NCBI GenBank assembly: GCA_002350845.1
Contig: DEFL01000049.1
Location: forward strand, 38,185 to 102,184
Length of the DNA stretch: 64,000 nt
Direction: 5' to 3'
Origin: Christensenella sp. UBA2853
Lineage (GTDB): Bacteria > Bacillota > Clostridia > Christensenellales > Aristaeellaceae
In this document: piece after piece, positions 55,662-64,000 of the stretch
Layout: every line of letters begins with the position of its first letter
Position numbering within the stretch: position 1 is the stretch's first letter
Position numbers and translations under genes: made by a program
The notes under the pieces: model-generated
Database searches by the model: none
Told to the model about the DNA's origin: nothing
The model's input: only the letters and a program-made list of their open reading frames with translations

Positions 55662-56342
55662 ATGCTTACACGTCTGTCCGCTTTTGCACAGATGCTCAGG
55701 ACGGATCCTCTGGGAGGACTGATTTTCCTGGCAATGTTTGCAGTAGCGATTCTGTTATCCCTGATTCTTCATGAATGTGCTCACGGCTATGTTGCACTGA
55801 AGTGCGGAGATCCTACAGCAAAATATATGGGGAGACTGACACTTGATCCAAGAAAGCATCTGGACCCGATGGGAACTGTCTTTATGGTGCTGCTGGGGTT
55901 TGGCTGGGCCAAACCGGTACCGGTGAATCCGAGAAACTATCGGAATCCCAAGCGCGATGATATCCTGGTTTCAATTGCCGGCATTTGCATGAATCTTGTG
56001 CTCTTCCTTGTATCCATGCTGCTGTATGTTGTTCTGATTCGGAAAGCATCTTCTTCATCGAGTGTTGTGGCATGGATCAGAGAGTTTCTGTATATGCTCT
56101 GCTCCATTAACGTTTCGCTTGCAGTGTTTAATTTGCTCCCGATTCCGCCGCTGGATGGATATCATGTAGTGAATGATATTCTTCTGAAGGGCAGACTTCA
56201 GCTGGATTATCAGACATTCCGGATTGCGCAGATTGTCTTGCTTGTGCTTTGTTTCTCCGGTGCGCTTTCCGGCATCCTTTCCACGGTCAACAACTGGCTG
56301 ATGAACTCTGCATTTCGTTTCTTTTTGAGTATCATTCACTGA
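55662..56342 (+). CDS. Site-2 protease family (M50) membrane metallopeptidase
   Basis: A 226-residue integral membrane protease. Zinc motif HECAH at 37-41, a second acidic site in LLPIPPLDGYHVV, and the loop KPVPVNPRNYRNPKRDD typical of the YwhC-like group. Several hydrophobic spans (about 20-40, 70-88, 103-127, 145-165, 184-208). The substrate is unknown; related genes are commonly found ahead of scpA-scpB in Bacillota. 8 bp before scpA. Confidence 0.9.
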   Translation: MLTRLSAFAQMLRTDPLGGLIFLAMFAVAILLSLILHECAHGYVALKCGDPTAKYMGRLTLDPRKHLDPMGTVFMVLLGFGWAKPVPVNPRNYRNPKRDDILVSIAGICMNLVLFLVSMLLYVVLIRKASSSSSVVAWIREFLYMLCSINVSLAVFNLLPIPPLDGYHVVNDILLKGRLQLDYQTFRIAQIVLLVLCFSGALSGILSTVNNWLMNSAFRFFLSIIH

Positions 56343-56350
56343 GGACGCCT

Positions 56351-57184
56351 ATGAATTTTCAGATTAAGAATTTTGATGGTCCCCTGGAACTGCTGCTCAC
56401 ACTGATTCATAATGCGCAGATTGAGATCAAAGACATCTTTGTGAGTTCGATCACAGACCAGTACATCGCTTATATTCACAGCGAAGCGTTCCTGGATATG
56501 GAGGATGCGACAGAGTTCCTTGTGATGGCAGCAACCCTGCTCGAAATCAAAAGCAGGTCCATGCTTCCCAAGCCTCCAAAGCTGGAAGACGGCGAAGAGG
56601 ATCCAGAAGAGGCGCTGATCCGGCGGTTGGAAGAATACAAAGCCTTCCGGGAAACGGCTGGCGCTATGAAGGAATTTGAAAACGCTGCCGGGCATATTTT
56701 TTCCAAACTCCCTGATGAGTTTCCTCTGCCGCCGCAGGAGACAGAGCTGGTGGGACTGAACCTGGATAATCTTCTTGCGGCCCTGAATGCTGTCCTTGCA
56801 AGAAAGCCTGCACAGGAAAGCAAGCCGGAAGTCAATCATTATAAACTCAGGGATATTCACAGGGATGAGCATAATGTTCAGGAATGCATGCTGGACATCC
56901 TGACAACCGTGAAAAAAGCAAAAAAGGTCCGATTCGAGGACATATTCAGCGATACCCCAACCAAGGAAGAAGTTGTGACATATTTCATGGCACTGCTTGA
57001 ACTGCTGAGGCTTGGGGAAATGCATGCTGTGCAGAATCAGGTAGGCGGTGAAATCTACCTGATATCGGGACGAAAACCTGAGGAGGAGATTCCTGTTGGA
57101 TCAGACGATGATGAGCAAAACCCCAGGCGAAAGGGAAGCAGAAGACGAGGCGCTGCTGGAAGGAAATCTGAAGGGCAGGATTGA
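56351..57184 (+). CDS. scpA: Segregation and condensation protein A
   Basis: A 277-residue kleisin ScpA, which links the SMC arms in the bacterial condensin. NFQIKNFDGPLELLLTLIHNAQ is the N-terminal SMC-binding block (two parts), followed by TEFLVMAATLLEIKSRSMLPK and the C-terminal winged helix (MALLELLRLGEMHAVQNQ). It adds a basic tail (RRKGSRRRGAAGRKS). The start at 56351 follows GAGG; an in-frame extension to 56249 runs through the M50 end. It overlaps scpB by 89 bp. Confidence 0.94.
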   Translation: MNFQIKNFDGPLELLLTLIHNAQIEIKDIFVSSITDQYIAYIHSEAFLDMEDATEFLVMAATLLEIKSRSMLPKPPKLEDGEEDPEEALIRRLEEYKAFRETAGAMKEFENAAGHIFSKLPDEFPLPPQETELVGLNLDNLLAALNAVLARKPAQESKPEVNHYKLRDIHRDEHNVQECMLDILTTVKKAKKVRFEDIFSDTPTKEEVVTYFMALLELLRLGEMHAVQNQVGGEIYLISGRKPEEEIPVGSDDDEQNPRRKGSRRRGAAGRKSEGQD

Positions 57185-57716
57185 AGCCATCCTTTTTGTT
57201 GTGGGCGAGCCCGTATTGGTGACGGAACTGAGTAAGGCATTGTCTGTCGACGTGAAAAAACTGAATAAAGCACTGAAAGAACTGAAGGATGAATATGACT
57301 TTCAGCAGCGCGGGTTTTCTCTCCGTTTTTTCGGCAGCCATGTGCAGCTGACCACAAGAGAGCTCTACTCAGAAGACGTTGTTCATCTACTACAGCCGGT
57401 TCAGAGGCAGACACTTTCACAGGCAATGATGGAAACACTGGCTGTAGTGGCTTACAAACAACCGGTTACGAAAGCGGATATTGAACAGATTCGAGGCGTG
57501 AAATGTGACTATTCTGTCGCGACACTTGTCAATAAAGGCTTAATCTGTGAAGTGGGAAGAAAGGAAACCCTTGGACGTCCGATTCTGTATGGAACCACCG
57601 ATATTTTCCTGCAGCACTTCGGGATTGCTTCCCTTGAGGAACTTCCTCCAATGCCGCTTCAGCAGGAAGGCGTTCAGGAAGAATCCCAGGAACTGGAAGG
57701 TTTCACCGACCGTTAA
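57096..57716 (+). CDS. scpB: Segregation and condensation protein B
   Basis: A 206-residue ScpB, the winged-helix partner that binds ScpA in the SMC condensin. LKGRIEAILFVVGEPVLVTELSKAL starts the first winged helix (in two parts) and QAMMETLAVVAYKQPVTKADIEQIRGV the second. The start is TTG at 57096 because GGAGGAGATTCCTG lies just upstream; ATG 57108 and 57111 are alternatives. The 89-bp overlap with scpA is unusually long, so the tail of ScpA and the head of ScpB share DNA. Confidence 0.93.
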   Translation: MDQTMMSKTPGEREAEDEALLEGNLKGRIEAILFVVGEPVLVTELSKALSVDVKKLNKALKELKDEYDFQQRGFSLRFFGSHVQLTTRELYSEDVVHLLQPVQRQTLSQAMMETLAVVAYKQPVTKADIEQIRGVKCDYSVATLVNKGLICEVGRKETLGRPILYGTTDIFLQHFGIASLEELPPMPLQQEGVQEESQELEGFTDR

Positions 57717-57801
57717 TACATTTCACATGCAGTGACTGAAGATCAAAATAGTACACATCCAATTCATCATTGATTTGCTGAGGCAGGAACAGGAGCGGAC
57801 G

Positions 57802-58449
57802 ATGCGGCTGGGTATTCTTTCTGACACACATAATCTGCTGCGCAGTGAAGTTCTATCTGCATTGGATGGCGCAGACTGCATTCTGCATGGAGGGGATATC
57901 TGCAGGCCGGATATTCTTCACGCCCTGGAAAAGATTGCCCCGGTCTATGCGGTGCGGGGGAATGCGGATAAAGAAGGAATGGATTTTCTTCCTGCATACA
58001 GGGACATGGAGCTGCAGGGACTGCATGTGTTCATGTGCCACAAAAAGAAGGACCTGCCGCAGGATCTCCATGCATTTGATCTGGTCATCTGTGGGCATTC
58101 ACATCAGTATGCAGAGAACAGACAGGGAAATGTCCTTTTCCTGAATCCGGGCAGCTGCGGTCCGAGACGATTTCATCAGGCCATCACGATGGCAATCGCA
58201 GATGTCTGTGGAAAGGAAATTCATATTTCACGCATCGAAATTGCCCATGAAGAAAAGAAAGATGTTCCACAGGTGGACATGCTTTCGGCGATTGAAACGG
58301 TGCTGCGTGAATATCACAAGGGAAAACCGCAGAATGATATTGCGGTCAAAACAAGATTGCCGAAAGAGACGGTAGAATTGATCATTCGGCTGTATGTGAC
58401 CCATCCCGGGGTAACAGCGGAAGGAATCATGAGGAAAATGGGATTATGA
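57802..58449 (+). CDS. YfcE-type metallophosphoesterase with C-terminal helical domain
   Basis: A 215-residue phosphoesterase. Metal motifs: LGILSDTHNLL, LHGGDICRPD, VRGNADKE, ICGHSHQYAE and LNPGSCGPRR. It lacks a signal peptide and probably cuts small phosphodiesters in the cytosol. After residue 155 it has an extra helical region with an HTH look (LREYHKGKPQNDIAVKTRLPKETVELI, in parts), not present in compact YfcE proteins. The start at 57802 follows AGGAGCGGACG. The 85-bp gap after scpB has no clear promoter. Confidence 0.85.
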   Translation: MRLGILSDTHNLLRSEVLSALDGADCILHGGDICRPDILHALEKIAPVYAVRGNADKEGMDFLPAYRDMELQGLHVFMCHKKKDLPQDLHAFDLVICGHSHQYAENRQGNVLFLNPGSCGPRRFHQAITMAIADVCGKEIHISRIEIAHEEKKDVPQVDMLSAIETVLREYHKGKPQNDIAVKTRLPKETVELIIRLYVTHPGVTAEGIMRKMGL

Positions 58450-58500
58450 TCTGCTCTGAGTGAAAAGCAATCAGGGTATGGGAGACATCTGGGGGAAGCA

Positions 58501-59544
58501 GTGGAAAGAATGGAGAACGTAACGTGGAGCGGATTCCAGCATGGCGTCAATCTGGGCGGCTGGTTTTCACAGTGTGATTATTCTGAAGAACGCTATCGCA
58601 GCTTTATCTGCGAGCGTGATCTGCAGACAATCGCTGCATGGGGGCTTGATCATGTCCGTCTGCCGGTGGACTACAATCTTGTTCAGAACGAGGATGGCAC
58701 ACTCATTGAGTCCGGGTTTCAATATATTCAAACAGTGATTGACTGGTGCAGGGCCTATGGATTGAATCTCATTCTTGACCTTCATAAAACGATTGGTTTT
58801 TCTTTTGATGCAGGAGAGGCGCAGACCGGCTTTTTTGAAAATGAATCGCTTCAGGAGTATTTTTATCAGCTCTGGGAGGCATTCGCTGTTCATTTTGCAG
58901 AAGATCTGGATATTCTTGCGTTTGAACTGCTCAATGAAGTCACAGACAGGAAATATGCGTCCGTATGGAACCGGATCGCGCGCGAATGCATTCGGCGAAT
59001 CCGGAAAACGGCTCCTGAGGTGCCGATTCTGGTCGGCGGATACTGGAACAACAGCATTGAAGCTGTTCCTGATCTTGAGGAACCCTGCGACGAGCATATT
59101 ATCTATAATTTTCACTGCTATGATCCTCTGCTCTTTACCCATCAGGGTGCCCCATGGGTTCAGGGCATGGATCATGCATTCCGATTCTCCATTGAGCAGC
59201 CGATGGGTGAATTGAGGAGACATACAGAGGCCTTCAGGCATGCACCTGCACATGATTTTGATGACATGGACCCTGATCAGCCTCTTGGCGCTGAATATTT
59301 TCTGCGCAGATTTGAGAAAGCCGTTGAAGTGGCAAAACAGCGTCATGTCCGACTGTACTGCGGAGAATACGGGGTCATTGACCGCGCTTCTCCGGAAGAT
59401 GCACTGAAATGGTATGAAGCCATTCATCAGGCCTTTGAAACCTATGGCATCGGACGCGCTGCATGGTCGTACAGAGAAATGGATTTTGGAATCTCTGATC
59501 CGAGGATGGACTCTGTGCGCAGCCGATTGATAGAACTTCTCTGA
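58501..59544 (+). CDS. Glycoside hydrolase family 5 enzyme (cellulase-like)
   Basis: A 347-residue GH5-type barrel. Acid/base E146 is in FELLNEV and nucleophile E289 in YCGEYGVID; GVNLGGWF is at the start and YNFHCYDPLLFTHQG holds the His-Tyr pair. The group hydrolyses beta-1,4-glucans or other beta-glucosides. No signal peptide is visible, so it may act on short oligosaccharides in the cytoplasm, in line with the GH3 enzyme at 20344. The start is GTG at 58501 after GGGGGA; ATG 58510 is possible. No secretion or binding module is present. Confidence 0.9.
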   Translation: MERMENVTWSGFQHGVNLGGWFSQCDYSEERYRSFICERDLQTIAAWGLDHVRLPVDYNLVQNEDGTLIESGFQYIQTVIDWCRAYGLNLILDLHKTIGFSFDAGEAQTGFFENESLQEYFYQLWEAFAVHFAEDLDILAFELLNEVTDRKYASVWNRIARECIRRIRKTAPEVPILVGGYWNNSIEAVPDLEEPCDEHIIYNFHCYDPLLFTHQGAPWVQGMDHAFRFSIEQPMGELRRHTEAFRHAPAHDFDDMDPDQPLGAEYFLRRFEKAVEVAKQRHVRLYCGEYGVIDRASPEDALKWYEAIHQAFETYGIGRAAWSYREMDFGISDPRMDSVRSRLIELL

Positions 59545-59631
59545 TTGATCTGACACTCTGCGTTCCATGGGACATCTGGAAATGATGAATCCCATGAGCT
59601 ATACATTATATTTTGGGTAAGCGAGGTCCAT

Positions 59632-61449
59632 ATGCAGACACAAGAAAAGAAAATGCGCTTTTTTGGCGTTCCGCATATTCTGCCATATGTTAAACCCTAT
59701 GGCGGAAGAATCGTATTTATGGTTTTTCTGGGTGTGCTCAGCAGCCTGATCGACTCGATCTATCCGTTGTTTAACCAGCACATCATCAATCACAATCTGA
59801 CACTGGGAACCAATGATACACTGGTAAAGGTTGGTATCGGTTATTTTCTGGTACTGGCTTTTCAGGTTTGGGATAACTATTATTCCGCTTTTATGTGTTC
59901 AAAGATGGAGTTATGGCTGAACAGGGACCTCAGAAATGCCAGCTTTAATCATCTTCAGACACTCACATTTGATTATTTCAACAGGAATTCTGTTGGCTAT
60001 ATTCATGCCAGAGTGATGAGCGATTCCGGACGCATCGGTGAATTTGTGTCGTGGCGTCTGATGGATTTTGTATGGAGCGGAAGTTATGTGGTTTGTGTCA
60101 TTATTATTATGATTGCCACTAATCTCCGTCTTGCACTTCTTGTCCTTACACTGGTACCTGTTGCGGTGATCATCGTCACTTTCTTCCGCAAAAGGCTTAT
60201 AGAACAGAACCGGCGCGTTCGCGAACTGAACTCGACCATTTCAGGGGACTTCAATGAAGGGATTACAGGTATCCGTGCCATTAAAACCCTATCTGTTGAA
60301 GAACGAATGAATCATGATTTTTCAGAGCATACCGGCGAGATGGAACGTGAATCTGTTCGTGCAGGGCGGACCAGCACGCTGATTGGGACAGGTGTATCCT
60401 TCCTTTCTTCTGCTGCATTGGCCCTGGTCTTATGGAAGGGCGGAACACTGACCGTTGAAAAACTCATGGAACTGGGCACACTCTCAGTGTTTATGTCTTA
60501 TGCCATTGGCATTATGGAACCGCTTCAGAACTGCATCAATGTGATTACGGCGATGACAACCATTCAGGTCAATATTGAACGTTTTACAAAACTGATGGAC
60601 ACTGAAAGCAGTGTTGTGGATACGCCTGAAGTCATTGAGCGGTATGGGGATACATTCCATCCCCGGAAAGAAAACTGGGAAGACCTCGGCGGAGATGTTG
60701 AATTCAAGGATGTCACTTTCCAGTATCCGGATGGTGATGAACCTGTGCTTGAGCATTTCAACCTGCATGTTCCTGAAGGTGCGTCTGTTGCCATCGTTGG
60801 CGAAACAGGAGCCGGGAAATCGACGCTGGTCAATCTTGTGTGCAGGTTTTATGAGCCGACCAAGGGTCAGTTACTGATCGATGGAAGGGATGCAAGAGAG
60901 CGCTCTCAGTTATGGCTCCACAGTCATATCGGCTATGTTCTGCAGACTCCGCATCTTTTTTCTGGCACTGTGAGAGAAAATCTCAGGTATGGAAAACCGG
61001 ATGCGACCGATGAAGAAATCTGGGAGGCGCTGAAGCTTGTTTCTGCTGACCAGGTGGTCAAGAAAATGGATAAACAGCTCGACAGTGACGTTGGTGAAGG
61101 CGGCAGCATGCTTTCCACCGGTGAAAGACAGCTGCTCTCCTTTGCACGTGCGATCCTTGCTGACCCGAGAATTCTTGTGCTGGACGAAGCGACGAGCTCA
61201 GTCGATACTGTGACCGAAAAGACGATCCAGGCCGCCATCAAAACAGTGACCGCTGGCAGAACCAGCTTTATGATTGCTCACCGTCTTTCTACGGTGGTTG
61301 ATGCAGATATGATTCTTTCAGTCAGGGACGGAAAGATCGTAGAGCAGGGTACACACAGGGAACTGATGGAGAAAAAAGGGTATTATTACGAACTGTTTAC
61401 CCGTCAGTTTACCGATGTTTCCGTTGATATGGCCATGGAAAGGGTGTGA
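59632..61449 (+). CDS. ABC exporter, first half-transporter (consensus catalytic Glu)
   Basis: A 605-residue ABC half-transporter with six membrane spans in the first 320 residues and an ATPase domain after. Walker A GETGAGKST, Q loop VLQTPHLF, Walker B ILVLDEATSS with catalytic E519, and His switch MIAHRLS. The signature reads LSTGERQ (494-500) instead of LSGGQ, a mark of one side in a heterodimeric exporter. It probably pairs with the next gene, whose Walker B has Asp in place of Glu. Start after GCGAGGTCCAT; the stop is 4 bp before the next ATG. Substrate (drug, lipid or peptide) unknown. Confidence 0.93.
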   Translation: MQTQEKKMRFFGVPHILPYVKPYGGRIVFMVFLGVLSSLIDSIYPLFNQHIINHNLTLGTNDTLVKVGIGYFLVLAFQVWDNYYSAFMCSKMELWLNRDLRNASFNHLQTLTFDYFNRNSVGYIHARVMSDSGRIGEFVSWRLMDFVWSGSYVVCVIIIMIATNLRLALLVLTLVPVAVIIVTFFRKRLIEQNRRVRELNSTISGDFNEGITGIRAIKTLSVEERMNHDFSEHTGEMERESVRAGRTSTLIGTGVSFLSSAALALVLWKGGTLTVEKLMELGTLSVFMSYAIGIMEPLQNCINVITAMTTIQVNIERFTKLMDTESSVVDTPEVIERYGDTFHPRKENWEDLGGDVEFKDVTFQYPDGDEPVLEHFNLHVPEGASVAIVGETGAGKSTLVNLVCRFYEPTKGQLLIDGRDARERSQLWLHSHIGYVLQTPHLFSGTVRENLRYGKPDATDEEIWEALKLVSADQVVKKMDKQLDSDVGEGGSMLSTGERQLLSFARAILADPRILVLDEATSSVDTVTEKTIQAAIKTVTAGRTSFMIAHRLSTVVDADMILSVRDGKIVEQGTHRELMEKKGYYYELFTRQFTDVSVDMAMERV

Positions 61450-61453
61450 TGAA

Positions 61454-63271
61454 ATGAATAAGACGCACTTTTCAAGCAGAACCGGTGTTCTTCTCAGGCT
61501 TGTCCGTGGCTCAAAACGGTTCTTTGTAGCGAGTATTCTTTTTGCATGGATGACTTCGCTTCTGGATCTGATCAATCCAAAGATTATCTCTTTTGCGGTT
61601 GACGCAGTCATTGGTGAAAAAAACATCTCTGCGCCTGCCTACCTACAGCCGCTGCTGAATGTTTCAGGCGGTATCTCAGGGCTGCGGCAAAACATCGGAT
61701 TGATTGCGTTGGCGATTTTGCTGATTGCTCTGCTGGCAGGCAGCTGCCGTTATGCATTTCGGGTGATGAATTTCAGAGGGCAGGAGAGAATGCTGAAGAA
61801 CACCCGAAATCTGTTGTATCAGCATATTACTTCGCTCCCACTGACCTGGCACAATCAGAATCATACAGGTGACATCATCCAGCGCTGTACGAGTGATGTG
61901 GATGTGATCCGCTCTTTCTTATCGGACCATATCACCACCCTGATTCGTATGGTTGTCAGCATTCTTCTGTCCATTGCTTTTATGATGTCGATCTCATGGA
62001 AGCTGACGCTGATGGTCTGCTGCTTTATTCCGGTGATTATCCTTTTCTCTTATTTTTTCCATGTGCGCATTGAATCCAGTTTCCTTAAGGTGGATGAGAT
62101 GGAAGGCCATCTTTCTGCTGTTGCACAGGAAAACCTGACGGGTGTGCGTGTGGTGCGTGCGTTCGGAAGAGAAAACTATGAGCGCAAACGCTTTGAAACA
62201 GCGAATGAAGAGTATACAGGATTATGGAAGTACCTCATGCACCTGCTGTCTCTTTTCTGGGCAACCGGTGACGCGATATCGGGACTTCAAACGCTGATGA
62301 TTCTGCTCATTGGAGCCAACTATTGTCTGGCGGGTGAGCTTACCGTAGGCAATTACATTGCATTCCTTTCATACAGCGCTATGCTCTCGGGTCCTGTGCG
62401 TATGCTCGGCCGTGTGATCTCAGGCATGAGCCGCTCCGGTGTATCCATTGACCGTATTCGCTATATTCTGGAAGCGCCTTCGGAAACCAATACAAAAGGC
62501 AGTCAGAAACCGGCGATGGACGGGGATATTGTCTTTGAGCATGTAGCCTTCCATTACGGCGAAAATGACGCAGATGTTCTTCGCGATGTGTCCTTTACAG
62601 CAAAAGCCGGGAAGGTCACGGGTATTCTGGGCAGCACGGGCAGCGGGAAGAGCACGCTGATGTATCTTCTGTGCAGACTGTATGATCTTCCGGAAAACGG
62701 AGGCAGGATCATGGTTGGCGGCAACGATATTGCCTGCATGGACAGGACCTGGGTCCGTGAGCATGTTGGCATTGTGCTCCAGGAGCCGTACCTGTTCTCC
62801 AAAACGCTTGGCGAAAACATTGCCATGACAGATGCAGGCGCAGATTTTGAACGGATTCGTGAATCAGCCCGGATTGCTGCGCTGGATGAAACGATCGAGC
62901 ATTTTGCGAAAGGTTATGAAACCAACGTTGGCGAACGGGGAGTTACACTTTCCGGCGGACAGAAACAGCGTACGGCAATTGCCCAGACACTCATGCGGCA
63001 TACTCCGATCACAATTCTGGATGACAGTCTTTCTGCTGTCGACACGGAGACGGATGCCAAGATCAGAAAGTCTCTTGAAAACATGCCTGAACAGAGCACG
63101 CGCATTCTGATCTCGCACCGGATTACTACGCTGATGCATGCGGACCAGATCCTTGTTCTTGATAAAGGCAGGATTGTTGAGCAGGGGACACACGAGGAAT
63201 TGATTGCAAAGAATGGACTGTATCGGAAAATCTGTGACATGCAGTCGCCGGAGGGTGCACTCAGCGCGTAA
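61454..63271 (+). CDS. ABC exporter, second half-transporter (degenerate Walker B)
   Basis: A 605-residue ABC half-transporter. Six spans, then Walker A GSTGSGKST, Q loop VLQEPYLF, signature LSGGQKQ and Walker B ITILDDSLSAVD. The catalytic Glu is replaced by Asp (D524), and the signature of the neighbour is off-consensus, which matches heterodimeric exporters with one active and one degenerate ATP site, as in TM287/288 and BmrCD. ISHRITT is the His switch. The two genes are 4 bp apart. Substrate unknown. Confidence 0.94.
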   Translation: MNKTHFSSRTGVLLRLVRGSKRFFVASILFAWMTSLLDLINPKIISFAVDAVIGEKNISAPAYLQPLLNVSGGISGLRQNIGLIALAILLIALLAGSCRYAFRVMNFRGQERMLKNTRNLLYQHITSLPLTWHNQNHTGDIIQRCTSDVDVIRSFLSDHITTLIRMVVSILLSIAFMMSISWKLTLMVCCFIPVIILFSYFFHVRIESSFLKVDEMEGHLSAVAQENLTGVRVVRAFGRENYERKRFETANEEYTGLWKYLMHLLSLFWATGDAISGLQTLMILLIGANYCLAGELTVGNYIAFLSYSAMLSGPVRMLGRVISGMSRSGVSIDRIRYILEAPSETNTKGSQKPAMDGDIVFEHVAFHYGENDADVLRDVSFTAKAGKVTGILGSTGSGKSTLMYLLCRLYDLPENGGRIMVGGNDIACMDRTWVREHVGIVLQEPYLFSKTLGENIAMTDAGADFERIRESARIAALDETIEHFAKGYETNVGERGVTLSGGQKQRTAIAQTLMRHTPITILDDSLSAVDTETDAKIRKSLENMPEQSTRILISHRITTLMHADQILVLDKGRIVEQGTHEELIAKNGLYRKICDMQSPEGALSA

Positions 63272-63286
63272 CGGAGGAAAAGGAAT

Positions 63287-63856
63287 ATGAAATGGTTTAT
63301 TGCCTCTGATATTCATGGATCCGCCTATTACTGCGACCTGATGATTCGCCGGTTTCAAGCGGAAAAGGCGGACCGGATGATTCTCTTGGGAGATATCCTT
63401 TATCATGGACCGCGCAATGATCTGCCGGAGGAGTATGCACCCAAAAAAGTCATAGAACAGCTTTCTGCATATGCAGACCGGATCCTTTGTGTCCGCGGTA
63501 ACTGCGAAGCGGAAGTGGACCAGATGGTTCTACCATTCCCGGTACTGGCAGAATATGCCCTGATGGACCTGGGCAGGTCTCTCCTGTTTATCACACATGG
63601 ACATGTGTATCATAAAAACCATTTGCCACCGATTCATGCCGGGGATATCCTTCTCCATGGGCATACACACATCCCGGTTTGCATGGAACAGGATGGAATC
63701 ATGATCATGAATCCCGGGTCTGTATCGATTCCAAAAGAGGATTCATGGCATGGATATATGGTCCTTGAGAACGGTGTTTTCAGATGGAAAGACCTGGATG
63801 GCAATGAAAAAATGAACTGGGAAAGCTGCACAGCCATGAAGCAGATGAATCAATGA
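63287..63856 (+). CDS. yfcE: Phosphodiesterase YfcE
   Basis: A 189-residue phosphodiesterase very close in plan to E. coli YfcE. FIASDIHGSAYYCD, ILLGDILYHGPRNDLPEEYAP, VRGNCEAEVDQM, ITHGHVYHKNHLPP, HGHTHIPV and MNPGSVSIPKEDS reproduce its metal and substrate sites. It hydrolyses small phosphodiesters in vitro in E. coli; the physiological role is unclear. The start at 63287 follows GGAGGAAAAGGAAT. A terminator follows. It is a distinct protein from the longer phosphoesterase at 57802. Confidence 0.94.
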   Translation: MKWFIASDIHGSAYYCDLMIRRFQAEKADRMILLGDILYHGPRNDLPEEYAPKKVIEQLSAYADRILCVRGNCEAEVDQMVLPFPVLAEYALMDLGRSLLFITHGHVYHKNHLPPIHAGDILLHGHTHIPVCMEQDGIMIMNPGSVSIPKEDSWHGYMVLENGVFRWKDLDGNEKMNWESCTAMKQMNQ

Positions 63857-63902
63857 CCTGCAGATGGCAACACGATTCTCAGGTTCAAAAAATCGGGTTT
63901 AC

Positions 63903-63936
63903 AAAAGCCTGCTCATTGGAACGAGCAGGCTTTTGT
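63903..63936 (+). terminator. Rho-independent terminator after yfcE
   Basis: AAAAGCCTGCTC-ATTGGAAC-GAGCAGGCTTTT, a 12-bp perfect stem with an 8-base loop. The last 64 bases after it contain no gene that I can support. Confidence 0.88.
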
Positions 63937-64000
63937 TCATGTTTTAAGAACGATGGAATGCGTTGCCTATGATGATCATACTAGTCTCAAATTAGATTAG

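Overview
The window reads as chromosomal core DNA of a low-oxygen, carbohydrate-using member of the Bacillota, most likely a gut or rumen clostridium of about 50% G+C. Pointers are ScpA/ScpB, HprK, mini-RNase III, SigH with its YacP-type neighbour, TmcAL, YerC next to PcrA and LigA, the flavin-dependent thymidylate synthase ThyX, the clostridial GlgC plus GlgD pair, and Pta-AckA acetate formation. The order Christensenellales would fit, but that is a guess. No rRNA, CRISPR array, insertion sequence, prophage or defence island is visible.

Layout. 1-111: tail of a dCMP-deaminase-like gene. 117-9640 (minus): a closely packed run starting with an envelope/redox set (RseC-like, LCP ligase, zinc-ribbon membrane protein, thioredoxin-reductase-like flavoprotein, DUF3298 protein), then ilvE, an unknown protein, an RluA pseudouridine synthase, a HAD phosphatase and a DUF6062 protein. 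9910-17267 (minus): a macromolecular-synthesis operon, dgt-dnaG-rpoD-rpoD-trmK-nif3-zinc ribbon, with two full-length RpoD-type sigma factors in tandem and a hairpin covering the first ribosome-binding site. 17405-20127 (minus): ROK glucokinase, HprK and a HAD phosphatase. 20344-24838 (plus): GH3 glycosidase, DUF2461 protein and phosphohexomutase. 24902-26110 (minus): tmcAL. 26212-30916 (plus): pta-ackA, two small proteins and a secreted NlpC/P60 protein. 31389-35357 (plus): tRNA-Lys(CTT), then mrnC-thyX-rlmB-yacP-sigH. 35496-36928 (minus): ECF sigma factor with a probable membrane anti-sigma partner. 37165-43459 (plus): glycogen operon glgB-glgC-glgD-glgA. 43698-52432: methyltransferase, flavoprotein, tex, yerC, pcrA, ligA. 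52439-57716: alr, M20 amidohydrolase, LD-carboxypeptidase, M50 protease, scpA, scpB. 57802-63856: phosphoesterase, GH5 glycosidase, heterodimeric ABC exporter, yfcE.

The genes together describe sugar capture and cytoplasmic hydrolysis (GH3, GH5), sugar phosphorylation with HPr-based catabolite control (glucokinase, HprK), storage as glycogen (phosphohexomutase, GlgB/C/D/A) and energy from acetyl phosphate (Pta, AckA), alongside replication, transcription, tRNA/rRNA modification and chromosome-segregation genes.

I did not find a clearly new multi-gene system. The oddest items are: a glycogen synthase with a histone-H1-like Lys/Ala repeat tail; the tandem RpoD paralogues; a thioredoxin-reductase-like protein lacking the NADPH-binding motif; an RlmB with a 166-residue Arg/Gly/Asp-rich N-terminal arm; a hairpin over the dgt ribosome-binding site; and a possible autoregulated ECF sigma/anti-sigma pair beside the glycogen operon. 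All calls come from reading the sequence by eye; no database search was run.
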